Part shown: positions 21,878-30,474 of the stretch, one piece after another
Numbering within the stretch: the stretch's first letter is position 1
Layout: each line of letters begins with the position of its first letter
NCBI GenBank assembly: GCA_963773745.1
Contig: CAVZCL010000005.1
Location: 1,860,001-1,924,000, forward strand
DNA length: 64,000 bases
Direction: 5' to 3'
Source: UBA5069 sp963773745
GTDB lineage: Bacteria > Chloroflexota > Anaerolineae > Caldilineales > Caldilineaceae
Position numbers and translations under genes: made by a program
Notes under the pieces: generated by a model
What the model saw: only the letters and a program-made list of their open reading frames with translations
The model's database searches: none
Told to the model about the DNA's origin: nothing

Positions 21878-21907
21878 ATTATAGGTGAGGCGCTGCCACT
21901 GTGTCAA
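21878..21907 (-). promoter_or_regulatory. Consensus sigma-70 promoter for the EF-G-like gene
   Basis: On the minus strand a perfect -35 TTGACA (21907-21902), an 18-base spacer and a perfect -10 TATAAT (21883-21878). Transcription should start near 21871 and run towards the EF-G-like gene. It is the only fully consensus promoter noticed in the window. Confidence 0.8.
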
Positions 21908-21930
21908 CGCAGAGCGAACAGCGCAACAGC

Positions 21931-22022
21931 AGGGTGTGGGGTGTAGGGTGTGGGGTGTAGGGTGTGGGGTGTGGGGTGTGGGATCGTCTACACCCCACAC
22001 CCTACACCCTACACCCCACACC
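21931..22022. repeat. GGGGTGTGGGGTGTAGGGTGT hairpin
   Basis: Tandem GGTGTGG/GGTGTAGG units on the left and their exact complement (ACACCCCACACCCTACACC) on the right, meeting at a short GATCGTCT centre: a near-perfect hairpin of about 90 bases. Two relatives occur, a one-armed copy at about 45340-45385 and a second full hairpin at 56328-56424. It lies between divergent transcripts. Confidence 0.75.
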
Positions 22023-22048
22023 GGTTTTGCCGCAGCGCCCGCCTCTGG

Positions 22049-22054
22049 TATGAT
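22049..22054 (+). promoter_or_regulatory. -10 element, nearly leaderless ferredoxin transcript
   Basis: TATGAT ends 6 bases before the ATG at 22061; a weak TTGCCG lies 16 bases upstream of it. Transcription would begin at or next to the start codon. No ribosome-binding site is visible. Similar spacing is seen at five other genes in the window. Confidence 0.45.
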
Positions 22055-22060
22055 CGCACA

Positions 22061-22483
22061 ATGCCTACACTCGAGAAGCACCTCTTCGTATGCACCTTCG
22101 GCCCATATTGTTGGTATGATGGCGATTGCGCCGGCCTCTTTGAGCTGCTGACCAAGCGTGTGGCCGCCGCCGGCCTCACCGACACCATCCGCATCAACAA
22201 GGCCGGCTGCATCAACGCCTGTGGCCTGGGGCCGGCCGTCGTCGTCTATCCCGACGGCATCTGGTATGGCCACGTGCACATTGATGACGCCGACGAATTG
22301 CTTGAATCACTGATCACGGGCGTGCCCGTTGAACGGCTGCGCCTGCCTGACGATTTCAGGAAGCAAACCTCCCACTATCCCGAAGTGGTGCAGGAGAACA
22401 AGCGCCTCGAACAGTCGCTCAACGAGGGGCGCCGCGCCGCTCGCCAGGCCATTCTCGCCGCCGAAACCCAGGCGAGCGATTAG
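22061..22483 (+). CDS. Thioredoxin-like [2Fe-2S] ferredoxin
   Basis: 140 residues. The N-terminal half is a Shethna-type [2Fe-2S] ferredoxin domain: the first ligands are in FVCTFGPYCWYDGDC and the last in NKAGCINACGLGPAVVVYPD, followed by the usual WYGHVHIDDADELLESLI helix. The extra Cys residues in the first block are a local variation. The C-terminal 40 residues are charged and helical (YPEVVQENKRLEQSLNEGRR), perhaps a partner-binding tail. It acts in cytosolic electron transfer; the partner is unknown. The next gene starts 28 bases downstream on the same strand. Confidence 0.8.
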   Translation: MPTLEKHLFVCTFGPYCWYDGDCAGLFELLTKRVAAAGLTDTIRINKAGCINACGLGPAVVVYPDGIWYGHVHIDDADELLESLITGVPVERLRLPDDFRKQTSHYPEVVQENKRLEQSLNEGRRAARQAILAAETQASD

Positions 22484-22511
22484 CGCCTCACGCATCGCTG
22501 CAAGGCTCCCC

Positions 22512-24051
22512 GTGCCCAACGCCACGCCCGCCTCAACGCAAGTGAATATCCGCTCCTCTCCAGACGTGCCCGACGGCGCTGATGCTGTCGAGACGCGCCT
22601 GCTGCTCATTTGCCGATCCGAGGGGTTGCGCAATCGCTATTCCGGCCTCGCCGGCTTTGCCGAGAGCGATGACAACTCCGGCCTCACCGCCGTAGGCTGG
22701 GAGCAGACCAATCTCCTGGCTGCCTGGATGAAGAGCCACGAACGTGTGGATGTCCTCATCTCCGGGCCGCAGTTGCGCAGCCGACTGACGGCGCAGCGCA
22801 TTGGCCAGATGTTGGGGCTGCCCATCAAAGTGCGCAGCGACCTGCCCCGGAACCCGGTGGAGAAGGCAAGCAGCCCGGGCAGTGACGGCGAAATGCCCCG
22901 CTCGCTGGCGCAACTTGGCGCAGAGTGGGCGCAGCATGAAGCGCCCGAGCCCGCCAACGAGAGCGAATACGGCGCATTCCTGGCCGCCGTTGTCGCTGCC
23001 GTAGACCAGGTAATGGCCGAAAACTGGGGCAAGAGCGTCGCCTTCGTCCTGAACGGCTCAGCCATCTCCGCGTTGATACGCCAATTCTTTGGCGCGCAAT
23101 TGCTGCCCATCAACATCACGCACGCGGGCATCTCCGAATTTCGCCGCCAGGGTGGCGTCTGGCGGCTGGCCTACGTCAACCGGCGCGAGCATCTGCCGGT
23201 GCCAAATTTACCGGCGGCCAGCGTGCAGGGAAGCGCACCCGCGGCGGGCACAGCGCTCGACAGCGAAGAGCTGCACGCGTATTGCAGAGGTCTACAATCG
23301 CACGGCCAGCCGCGCCCCAACGGAGCAGCCCAGTGGCGAGCGCGCGCAGCGCATGCGCGACCTGCTGCGCTTTGCACACCTGCCTGCGGACGCACGCGTT
23401 CTGGATGTCGGCTCTGGCGGCGGCCTCCTTGCGTTGCTTCTGGCCGAGGAAGGCGCACGCGAGGTTGTCGGCGTTGACGTCAGCCCTGTCATGCTGGAGG
23501 CTGCCGAGTACCAGCGCCTGAGCCGCACCACGGCCACCGCTGCGCAGGTCAGCTTTCGCCTCGCCCCTGCCCAGGCGCTCCCCTTCAGCGATGAATGGTT
23601 CGATGTCGTTGTCTGTCGCCTTGTGCTGCACCACACCTCCAAACCCGAGCGCATGCTGCAGGAGTTCATGCGCGTTCTCAAACCCGGCGGCGTGCTGCTC
23701 TTCTGCGATTTGCTGGGCCATGACGACGCCGTCAAGCGCGCCACGCAGAATGCGATTGAGGAGAAGCGCAACCCCGCCTTCGTCCAGGCGCGCACCGCCG
23801 ATCAGTATCGCAAGCTGCTCACGGGTGTCGGCCTCGAGCTTGAAGCCGAGAAGGTTGCCGTCTTTGACCGCGAGCTTGAGGATTGGCTCTCGGACATGGA
23901 TGCCGAGACCCCCGGCCGCACCGTCGTGCGCGACATGATGGAAGCGGGCATCGAGACCGACGCATCCGGTCTGCATGTGCGCCGGCAGGGAATGAAGCTC
24001 GTCTTCGAGCAGCGTATGTTCTACGCCCGCGCCGTCAAGCCCAAGCCCTGA
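22512..24051 (+). CDS. Histidine-phosphatase-like pseudoenzyme fused to a SAM methyltransferase, frameshifted
   Basis: The N-terminal domain (about residues 25-230) has the fold pattern of phosphoglycerate-mutase-like phosphatases: GLTAVGWEQTNLLAAWM, then LISGPQLRSRLTAQRIGQML, then FVLNGSAISALIRQFF. The catalytic RHG at the start is replaced (LLLICRSEGLRN) and the second catalytic His is Asn (FVLNGS), so it should be inactive. The frame breaks at about 23274-23282; restoring GCGCG in CTGCACGCG joins it to IAEVYNRTASRAPT and a class I methyltransferase with VLDVGSGGGLLALLLAEEG, LPFSDEWFDVVVCRLVLHH and LKPGGVLLF. Corrected length is about 512 residues. The GTG start at 22512 is the most plausible. 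The acceptor is unknown. The fusion itself depends on the frameshift correction. Confidence 0.6.
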
Positions 24052-24054
24052 GTA

Positions 24055-24225
24055 CGCTGGATACAACAGCAGTACACAGATTCCACAGATTTTACAGATA
24101 ACAACAGATAACAACAGTTAAAGACGGATGACAGCGGACTATCCGCCGTCATCCGTCTTTGACTGTTGTTATCTGTTGTTATCTGTAAAATCTGTGGAAT
24201 CTGTGTACTGCTGTTGTATCCAGCG
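24055..24225. repeat. 171-bp near-perfect hairpin, TGTGGAATCTGTG family
   Basis: Arms of about 80 bp (left contains TACACAGATTCCACAGATTT, right its complement) meet around GCGGACTATCCGCC. It lies between the convergent methyltransferase fusion gene and the acyl-CoA dehydrogenase gene; the right end is one base from the latter's stop codon. Same family as 1944-2063, 47851-47997 and 57771-57878. Confidence 0.85.
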
Positions 24226-24226
24226 C

Positions 24227-25402
24227 CTACTTCTTGTGGTAGAGCTCGCGCAGGATGATGTTCTTCTGAATCTGCGTCGTGCCTTCGTAAATCTGGTAAA
24301 TCTTGGCATCGCGCATGAGCTTCTCCACGGGATATTCGCGGCTGTAGCCGTTGCCGCCAAAGACCTGCACCGCGTCCACCGCGTTCTGCATCGCAGCATC
24401 GGCGCAAAAAGCCTTGGCGATCGCCGCCTCCATGGTGTTGCGCTTGCCGCGATCCACCAGCCACGCCGACTTCCACGCCAGATGGTGTGCCGCCTCGGCG
24501 CGAATCTTCATGTCCGAAAGGATGAAACCCAGCCCCTGGTGCTGCCACAGAAAGCGGCCAAAGGCCATGCGCTGCCCCGCGTACTTGACGGCCTCATCCA
24601 GCGCGCGGCGCGCAACGCCAGTCGCTGCCGCCGCCACGGGCGGGCGGCTCTTGTCGAAGACCTTCATGCCGATCATGAAGCCGTCACCCTCGTTGCCAAG
24701 CAGATTCTCGGCGGGCACCTCCACATTCTCGAAGAAGACCTGGCACGCCTGCGCCGCATGCTGGCCGAGCTTCTCCAGCGGCTTGCCCGTGCTCACACCT
24801 GCCCATTCGCGCTCCACAATGAAACAGGACATGCCCTTGTGGCCGTCGCCCGGGTTGGTCTTGGCGAAGACGGTGAAATATGAGGCCACTGGCCCGTCGG
24901 TAATCCAGGTCTTTGTGCCATTAAGAATATAGTGGTCGCCCTTGCGCAGCGCCGTAGTCTTGATGCCGGCCACGTCCGAACCGGCATCGGGCTCCGTCAT
25001 GCAGTAGGAAATAATCTTCCCCTCCTGCGTCAGCTTCGGATAGTAGCGCTGCTTCTGCTCATCGTTGGCCGCGATGATCATGGGTAGCGCTGCCAGCTGG
25101 TTGAGCATGAGCGCTGTCTGGATGCCGGAGCAGCCATAAGCAAGCTCCTCGCCCACAATGCACTCTTCGAGTACACTCGCGCCGCCACCGCCATACTCCT
25201 CGGGGATGTTCAGGTTGACGAGGCCCGCCTTGCGCGCCTTTTCCCAAATTTCCCAAGGCCACTCGCCCGTCTGGTCATGGTGCTCGGCGCGTGGAATGAT
25301 CTCTCTTCTGGCAAAGTCGCGCGCCATGTCCTGCAACATCTTCTGGTCGCCTGTTAGTTCATACTCCAAGCCCGACGCAACCTCTTCCATTTCCTTGAGC
25401 AT
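24227..25402 (-). CDS. Acyl-CoA dehydrogenase
   Basis: FAD enzyme of short/medium-chain acyl-CoA beta-oxidation or branched-chain amino-acid catabolism, about 391 residues. Visible signatures: YCMTEPDAGSDVAGIKTTA (FAD/substrate loop), GTKTWITDGPVASYF, RMAFGRFLWQHQGLGF, and the C-terminal QVFGGNGYSREYPVEKLMRD with the catalytic base in YEGTTQIQKNII. It ends LRELYHKK. The ATG at 25402 is preferred because AAGGA lies at a proper distance; ATG at 25411 is also possible. No electron-transfer flavoprotein or thiolase genes are nearby, so the chain-length specificity is open. Confidence 0.9.
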   Translation of the reverse strand: MLKEMEEVASGLEYELTGDQKMLQDMARDFARREIIPRAEHHDQTGEWPWEIWEKARKAGLVNLNIPEEYGGGGASVLEECIVGEELAYGCSGIQTALMLNQLAALPMIIAANDEQKQRYYPKLTQEGKIISYCMTEPDAGSDVAGIKTTALRKGDHYILNGTKTWITDGPVASYFTVFAKTNPGDGHKGMSCFIVEREWAGVSTGKPLEKLGQHAAQACQVFFENVEVPAENLLGNEGDGFMIGMKVFDKSRPPVAAAATGVARRALDEAVKYAGQRMAFGRFLWQHQGLGFILSDMKIRAEAAHHLAWKSAWLVDRGKRNTMEAAIAKAFCADAAMQNAVDAVQVFGGNGYSREYPVEKLMRDAKIYQIYEGTTQIQKNIILRELYHKK

Positions 25403-25519
25403 GGCCCCCATCCTTCATGAACGCACTACCGGCGCTGATTCTCGTGGCTCAAGTAAAGCAGTCCATGATTCCGGCGCTGTTGTGGTTCTGTTACGCGTGG
25501 GGCCAGCCGCATGCGCCCT

Positions 25520-25922
25520 TCTGTCACGTCTTCTGGCGTGACGCAGCTGACGCCGCTATATGTCACGTCTCCCGACGTGACGTCGTTGTAGGTCACGTCT
25601 CCTGGCGTGACGCAGCCCGCAGGGCTGAATGTAATTGAAACTGCGCGCACGCGGCTGTAGGTCACGTCTCCCGACGTGACGCAGCCCAGAGGGCTGAACC
25701 TCGCCGCATAACCAACCGTTCAGCGTATCCCAGTACATTCAGCCCTGCGGGCTGCGTCACGTCGGGAGACGTGACCTACAACCGCGTCAGTCGGCTTCAG
25801 CCGACTTGGGTTGCCTAGCCGTAGGCTTCAGCCTACGGCGGTGGCTGCGCACCAAACCTCTGCCAAACGCGATACGCATAATGCATAGCCGGCATGAAAA
25901 GGGGGCCGGGGGTGAGGTTGCA
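25520..25922. repeat. Composite repeat, copy 1, with inverted 75-bp cassette
   Basis: Order: three GTCACGTCTCC[CT]GACGTGAC hairpins (about 25526-25610); a 24-bp repeat at 25657-25680; a 75-bp cassette at 25681-25755; its inverted 24-bp partner at 25756-25779; then CAGTCGGCTTCAGCCGACTT, GTAGGCTTCAGCCTAC, a CCAAACGCGATACGCATAAT block and GGGGGCCGGGGGTGAGGTTG to 25922. Copy 2 at 30050-30386 has the same order, but the cassette is reversed. A more diverged copy lies at 52679-53010. No gene; the short peptide readable in the cassette is not credible. Confidence 0.8.
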
Positions 25923-26450
25923 GCGCGCGCCACCAAAACGAAATGCACCCCTGCCTATCCCTCCCCAATCGCAACCCACCGCGCGCGTCGTAAGCTTCAC
26001 AAGCTCCGCCACGGGCAGCTCCACATTCGCGCCGCGCTCGCCCGCGCTCACCGCAATCGTCGCAAAGGCGCGCGCCTGCTCCGCCAGATAGACGTCAAAG
26101 CCCTTGTTAATCAGCGCCAGCGCGCTAATGCCCCCCGTTTGCAATCCGGTGAGCGCCTCCGCTTCCTCGTGCGCGGCCATGCGCGCCTTCTTGATGCCCG
26201 CGGCCTTGGCGAACGCGCGCAAGTCAAGCGTGGCGGGGCCGGGTACAATCACAAGCATCGGCTTGCGGCGCGGCTCATCAGCCAGCACCACCAGCGTCTT
26301 GAAGACCTGCGCCGGCGGCATACCGACCGCCTCCGCCACCTCCACCGCCGAGTGGACGCCACCGGCGTAGTCGTAGCGCAGCAGCCGATAGCGCACCTTG
26401 CGGCTATCCAAAAGGCGCGTTACATTGTTCTTGAACGGGCTCTTCTCCAT
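25833..26450 (-). CDS. ybaK: YbaK-type Cys-tRNA(Pro)/Cys-tRNA(Cys) deacylase
   Basis: About 205 residues. The YbaK/prolyl-tRNA editing domain fills residues 1-165: VRYRLLRYDYAGGVHSAVEV, the catalytic Lys in PAQVFKTLVVLAD, LVIVPGPATLDLRAFAKAAG, AHEEAEALTGLQTGGISALA. It hydrolyses mischarged tRNA to protect translation. The start ATG at 26450 is preceded by AGGAAAG. The last 35 or so residues (from GAFRFGG to FGAQPPP) are encoded by the dispersed GGCCGGGGGTGAGGTTGC and CGATACGCATAATGCATAGC repeats, so the natural stop has been replaced by repeat DNA. Divergent from the gene at 26496. Confidence 0.85.
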   Translation of the reverse strand: MEKSPFKNNVTRLLDSRKVRYRLLRYDYAGGVHSAVEVAEAVGMPPAQVFKTLVVLADEPRRKPMLVIVPGPATLDLRAFAKAAGIKKARMAAHEEAEALTGLQTGGISALALINKGFDVYLAEQARAFATIAVSAGERGANVELPVAELVKLTTRAVGCDWGGIGRGAFRFGGARCNLTPGPLFMPAMHYAYRVWQRFGAQPPP

Positions 26451-26495
26451 CTTTCCTTCCTCACATGGAACAGTGACGTGCGCACGGAGGGGCAT

Positions 26496-27155
26496 GTGGC
26501 TTATCTCGCAGAGTACGACGGCATTGCGCCGTGGATGACCATCATTGGCGGCGTGCTGCTCTTTCTCGCCACGCTGCACCTGCTTGGCCTGTGGGTGGCG
26601 CGCAGGCGCATGATGGCTCTCGCCGACGCGTTCCAGTCCACCACGCGTGGCGCCATAGCCATTGTACAAGTGCAACGCGCCCTCGTTAGCTCCATCGTCT
26701 TGCAGCGAGCGCCCTCTCCCTTCACCACCTTCGAGGTCGATTTCGACATGGGCTTCAGCTTGCCCACACGCGCCATTTGGGCGCTGATTACGCGCTTCCA
26801 GCTGCTCACAATCACTGCCACGCTGAACGCCAGACCCCATTGCGACCTTGTGTGGCAATTGGGCGGCGTAGCCGACAAGGCGCTCGGACGTGCAGAGGAA
26901 ACCGAGCTTTGGCGTAAACGTACGCTCTCTGACGGCGCAGGCGAGTATGCTGTGCGGGGCCCAAACACGGCAGCCCTCGAGCACGCATTCCTGGACTTGC
27001 AAAGCCGTTTTGGACCTTACCTTAAGGCCGTCGACGTCAGTTTGGATCTTCCCAACGTCACGGTGATCCTCCTCGCCCGCCGCCTCAATACCGACGACAT
27101 TCCCGCGCTTGTCACCGCAACACGTGCGCTCGGCCGCGGAGCGCTCGCGGGCTAA
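26496..27155 (+). CDS. Membrane-anchored protein of unknown function
   Basis: 219 residues from the GTG at 26496, which has GGAGG 6 bases upstream. One N-terminal membrane segment, PWMTIIGGVLLFLATLHLLGL, is followed by a soluble domain with no family I recognise: VQVQRALVSSIVLQRAPSPF, TRFQLLTITATLNARPHCD, FLDLQSRFGPYLKAVDVSLD. The alternating hydrophobic pattern suggests an alpha/beta domain on the cytoplasmic side. Divergently transcribed from ybaK with 45 bases between starts. Codon use is typical for the window, so a real gene is likely. Confidence 0.6.
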   Translation: MAYLAEYDGIAPWMTIIGGVLLFLATLHLLGLWVARRRMMALADAFQSTTRGAIAIVQVQRALVSSIVLQRAPSPFTTFEVDFDMGFSLPTRAIWALITRFQLLTITATLNARPHCDLVWQLGGVADKALGRAEETELWRKRTLSDGAGEYAVRGPNTAALEHAFLDLQSRFGPYLKAVDVSLDLPNVTVILLARRLNTDDIPALVTATRALGRGALAG

Positions 27156-27600
27156 AGAGTTGAACAGCACAAGCCTGCACAGACAGGGCTTCTCAAGAGT
27201 CGGGGAGCCGTTGTAGGTCACGTCTCCTGGCGTGACGCTGTTGTTGGCGCGCAAACAACAATGGCGTCACGCCAGGAGACGTGACCTACAACCCACGGTT
27301 CCTTGCTCCCTGTCCCCTGACTTTTGCGAAGCCCTGGCACAGACAGTCATGCTTTTGTCGGCACAACGCGGAATGAGAATGGCTTTGGTGGCCATAAAGT
27401 CACCGCGACCAGCAGGGCAAAATTGCAGTCTGACGACGCGTCCCGATTTGCGCAGATGGCAGCCTCTCGTACTGCGCTGGCGCAGTACGCAATGCGCCGC
27501 ACCCACACGGTTTCCCGCGTCACAACCAACGGGGCGGCCCCACCAGGAGCCGCCCCGCACTGTATACTCCTGCGCCAAAGCGCAGCCTGCTCAACTGCGT
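27156..27600. repeat. Spacer with GTCACGTCTCC hairpin pair
   Basis: No gene seen. At about 27213-27236 and 27263-27290 two opposed copies of TAGGTCACGTCTCCTGGCGTG form a hairpin around a short centre (ttgttggcgcgcaaacaac). A further inverted repeat, GGCGGCCCCACCAGGAGCCGC, lies at about 27532-27556, just downstream of the lipoprotein gene on the minus strand, and might act as its terminator although no T-run follows. Confidence 0.55.
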
Positions 27601-28572
27601 CTATTCCGTCGGGAAAGTCATCTGCAGGCTGATGTCACTTGAGGTGAGCATCGGCAGCGCCATGTCCAATACCTGCTGCACCACGGCAGGGTCAATGCCC
27701 AGGCCCGCAATCATGCCGCTCTCCTCGAGCACCTCAACAACCGATGCCAGCTTGCCGCCCGACCAGTCAAGCGACGGCAGTTCGGTGCCGTTCCACACCA
27801 CGGCCAAACCCTGATCGTTCAGCCTCACGTCAATGCTCTCAATGCCCGCTGCAATGTCGCGCTGAATTTGCGTCGGCGTCAGCGTGAGCGAGTCGAGGAA
27901 GGGGCCAAGTGGCGTGGCTTCGAGCACGGAGCTGGGGAAGCCACCGGCCGTCCACGTTCCGTCCAGATTGTAGTTGATCGGAATCGAAATTGTCGGCCGT
28001 GAACCGGCTTCAGCCAGGAAGCTCTCCTGCGACTCTGCCAGCCTGGAGGCGGCGCTGTCACTCGGCGGTACAACCAGCGGGGCGGCGGTTGCGCCTTCGG
28101 GCACAGGGAAGCGCAGCGTGACGCCAATGCCCAGTTGCGTCACAACGGGCAGCAGCTTGGCAAGGGCGGGTTGGCCTGCAAGCACATTCGCTGTCTCTTC
28201 AAGGGTTGTTGCATCCCAGCCAATCGAGGGGATCTGGCGACCGTTTACGTAGATGCCAAGGCCCGTAGGCTCATTGGCGAGCTGAATGTGCTGAATGCCC
28301 AGCCCCGTCAACATGGCAATCTGGTCACCCGTAATCGGCAGCTCAATCGGCATACCGAGCGATCCGCCAATGTCCGCAATCGGAATCCCGCCAATCGAGG
28401 CCGAGCCGTCCTGCGCAAAGTCAATGGCAATCGCCGGCAGGTCAACAACGAGGGCGTCGGCAGGCGCTGTTGCAGCCACCTCACCGGCGCCGGCGCGCGG
28501 CGCACAGCCGGTCAGGGCGAGCAGAGCAATCAGCAAGAGTGACGCCACAACGAACGTTCGTTTGGACTGCAT
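27601..28572 (-). CDS. Secreted lipoprotein of unknown function
   Basis: 323 residues starting at the ATG at 28572 with AAGGAGG upstream. Signal peptide with lipobox: LLLIALLALTGCAPRAG. The mature protein alternates short beta-like blocks with internal similarity between the N- and C-terminal halves: ITGDQIAMLTGLGIQHIQLA, GLGIYVNGRQIPSIGWD versus LTLTPTQIQRDIAAGIESID, GLAVVWNGTELPSLDWSGGK, each followed by a helix. This suggests a duplicated domain of about 130 residues. No known family recognised. It is transcribed away from trmI. Confidence 0.65.
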   Translation of the reverse strand: MQSKRTFVVASLLLIALLALTGCAPRAGAGEVAATAPADALVVDLPAIAIDFAQDGSASIGGIPIADIGGSLGMPIELPITGDQIAMLTGLGIQHIQLANEPTGLGIYVNGRQIPSIGWDATTLEETANVLAGQPALAKLLPVVTQLGIGVTLRFPVPEGATAAPLVVPPSDSAASRLAESQESFLAEAGSRPTISIPINYNLDGTWTAGGFPSSVLEATPLGPFLDSLTLTPTQIQRDIAAGIESIDVRLNDQGLAVVWNGTELPSLDWSGGKLASVVEVLEESGMIAGLGIDPAVVQQVLDMALPMLTSSDISLQMTFPTE

Positions 28573-28898
28573 AAACGCATCCTCCTTAGCGATGATCGAA
28601 GGGACTTTGAAAGAAGCTGTTGTATTGAATTGCCGCGCAAGACAACGCGACAAGGAACGACGTTGATGGGTGAAAGAGGGAGATGGGCGAGACTTGAATG
28701 CCCTGCCCCCATTCTACACAGCGGCCTCGAGGCTGTCAACCTCCATTGAAGCGTCGCTTTGCAGCCACAATGTTGGCCCACAGCGCCCGCACCACCTATA
28801 CTGCCTGCAAAACTGCCCGCACACTCGGCATCCATGCCATGCCAATCATTCGCGTCCCACGCGCTGCGGCGCGAACGGCGCAATCGCCAGGAATCAAA

Positions 28899-29873
28899 AT
28901 GAGCTCCGAAATCACCCATTCCCAGCAGCAGGCCACCCACTGGTTCCCGCCCCGCCGCGCCGCCTTTGCGCTCGACGACCTCGTGCTCCTCATCGCCGGC
29001 GACCAGAGCCGCTATCTTGTGCGGCTGCGCCCGGGCCAGGAGCTGCATACACACATGGGCATCTTCGCCCACGCCGATGTGGTGGGCCGCCACTCGGGTG
29101 AAGCCGTAACAAGCGCCACCGGCCACGCCGCACTCGTGCTCGAACCCGTCCTCGAGGACCTCATGCGCCATCTCAAGCGGGGCTCGCAGGTCATCTACCC
29201 CAAGGATGCCGCCTGGCTTGTCTACCGCATGAACCTGCGCGCTGGCAGCCACGTCATCGAGGCGGGCACCGGCAGCGCCGGCCTCACAATGGCGCTGGCC
29301 TGGACCGTGGCCCCAACCGGCATGGTCTACACCTACGAAATGCGCGAGGAAGCGTACCGCGGCGCACGCGCCAACCTGGAGCGCGTGGGGCTGCTGCCCT
29401 ATGTCACAATGCATCTGGGCGCAATCGAGGATGGCTTTGCCGAGACCGACGCAGATGCTCTTTTCCTCGACGTGCGTGAGCCGTGGGAGTATCTGCCGCA
29501 GGTGCGCGCGGCGCTTCGCTCGGGCGGTGTCTTTGCGGCGCTTGCGCCCACAACCAACCAGGTGAGCTCTCTGCTTGCGGCCATGGAGGAGCACGGCTAT
29601 GCAGATATTGCCGTAGAGGAGATACTGCTGCGCCCCTACAAGCCTGTGCCCGATCGCCTGCGCCCCGTGGATACCATGGCGGCGCATACGGGCTACATGA
29701 TCTTCGGCCGCTTGCTGGCGGATGCAGGCGAAGCCGGGCGCTGGCTCTCCAAGTCGCGCCAGCGCTTTCTGGCCCGCCGCGACATGGAGGCGCAGTACGC
29801 CGCCGATGCCGACGCACGCGAGCTGGCCCGCAACCCCGAGGGCAAGAAGTACTCACCCCTGCCGCTGCCGTAA
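28899..29873 (+). CDS. trmI: tRNA (adenine-58-N1)-methyltransferase TrmI
   Basis: 324 residues. The N-terminal beta domain (LVLLIAGDQSRYLVRLRPGQ, HTHMGIFAHADVVGRHSGE) and Rossmann methyltransferase domain (QVIYPKDAAWLVYRMNLRAG, VIEAGTGSAGLTMALAWTV, YTYEMREEAYRGARANLERV, DALFLDVREPWEYLPQV) match TrmI, which makes m1A58 in the T-loop using SAM and acts as a homotetramer. The ATG at 28899 has AGGA upstream; the frame is open further 5' without support. A C-terminal extension of about 60 basic and acidic residues follows the core. Single-gene unit. Confidence 0.9.
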   Translation: MSSEITHSQQQATHWFPPRRAAFALDDLVLLIAGDQSRYLVRLRPGQELHTHMGIFAHADVVGRHSGEAVTSATGHAALVLEPVLEDLMRHLKRGSQVIYPKDAAWLVYRMNLRAGSHVIEAGTGSAGLTMALAWTVAPTGMVYTYEMREEAYRGARANLERVGLLPYVTMHLGAIEDGFAETDADALFLDVREPWEYLPQVRAALRSGGVFAALAPTTNQVSSLLAAMEEHGYADIAVEEILLRPYKPVPDRLRPVDTMAAHTGYMIFGRLLADAGEAGRWLSKSRQRFLARRDMEAQYAADADARELARNPEGKKYSPLPLP

Positions 29874-30474
29874 GCACCGCCCGCGCAACCACGCGTCACT
29901 TGGCATTCCTTGCAAGTGCGCGATTGCCACCTACGGCGGCTGACGGCTTTTCGCAAATTTGCGCTGTATCGCGTGAGCAGCGCCCACTGCAACCTCACCC
30001 CCGTCCCCTCTCCAGAAAATTGGAAAGGGGACGGGGGTGAGGTTGCCGTTGTAGGTCACGTCTCCCGACGTGACGCAGCCCAAAGGGCTGAATGTTTTCG
30101 GATACTGCGGGCGCGGTTGTAGGTCACGTCTCCCGGCGTGACGCAGCCCGCAGGGCTGAATGTATTGGGATACGCTGAACGGTTGGTTATGCGGCGAGGT
30201 TCAGCCCTCTGGGCTGCGTCACGTCGGGAGACGTGACCTACAACCGCGTCAGTCGGCTTCAGCCGACTTGGGTTGCCTAGCCGTAGACTTCAGCCAGCGG
30301 CGGTGGCTGCGCACCAAACCTCTGCCAAACGCGATACGCATAATGCATAGCCGGCATGGAAAGGGGGGCCGGGGGTGAGGTTGCCGCTCGCGCCGGCGCA
30401 TACGATTCCCCAGTCATTTCATAATGGGCCACAAGCTGCCGCAGGTCGCAACCACGCGCTTGCGAACCGCACCA
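29874..30474. repeat. Composite repeat, copy 2
   Basis: No gene seen. GGGGGTGAGGTTGCC with its inverted partner (29990-30047); GTCACGTCTCCCGACGTGAC (30056-30075); a 24-bp repeat at 30119-30142; the 75-bp cassette at 30143-30217; its inverted 24-bp partner at 30218-30241; then the same outer blocks as copy 1 up to GGGGCCGGGGGTGAGGTTGC at 30386. The outer parts are in the same orientation as at 25657-25922, while the cassette is reverse-complemented with one mismatch. Confidence 0.8.

Noticed and set aside
30160..30378. Small gene starting MYWDTLNGWLCGEVQPSG
   Set aside because: The same peptide is readable on the opposite strand at 25738-25556 only because the repeat cassette is duplicated and inverted; no ribosome-binding site and no protein-like composition.
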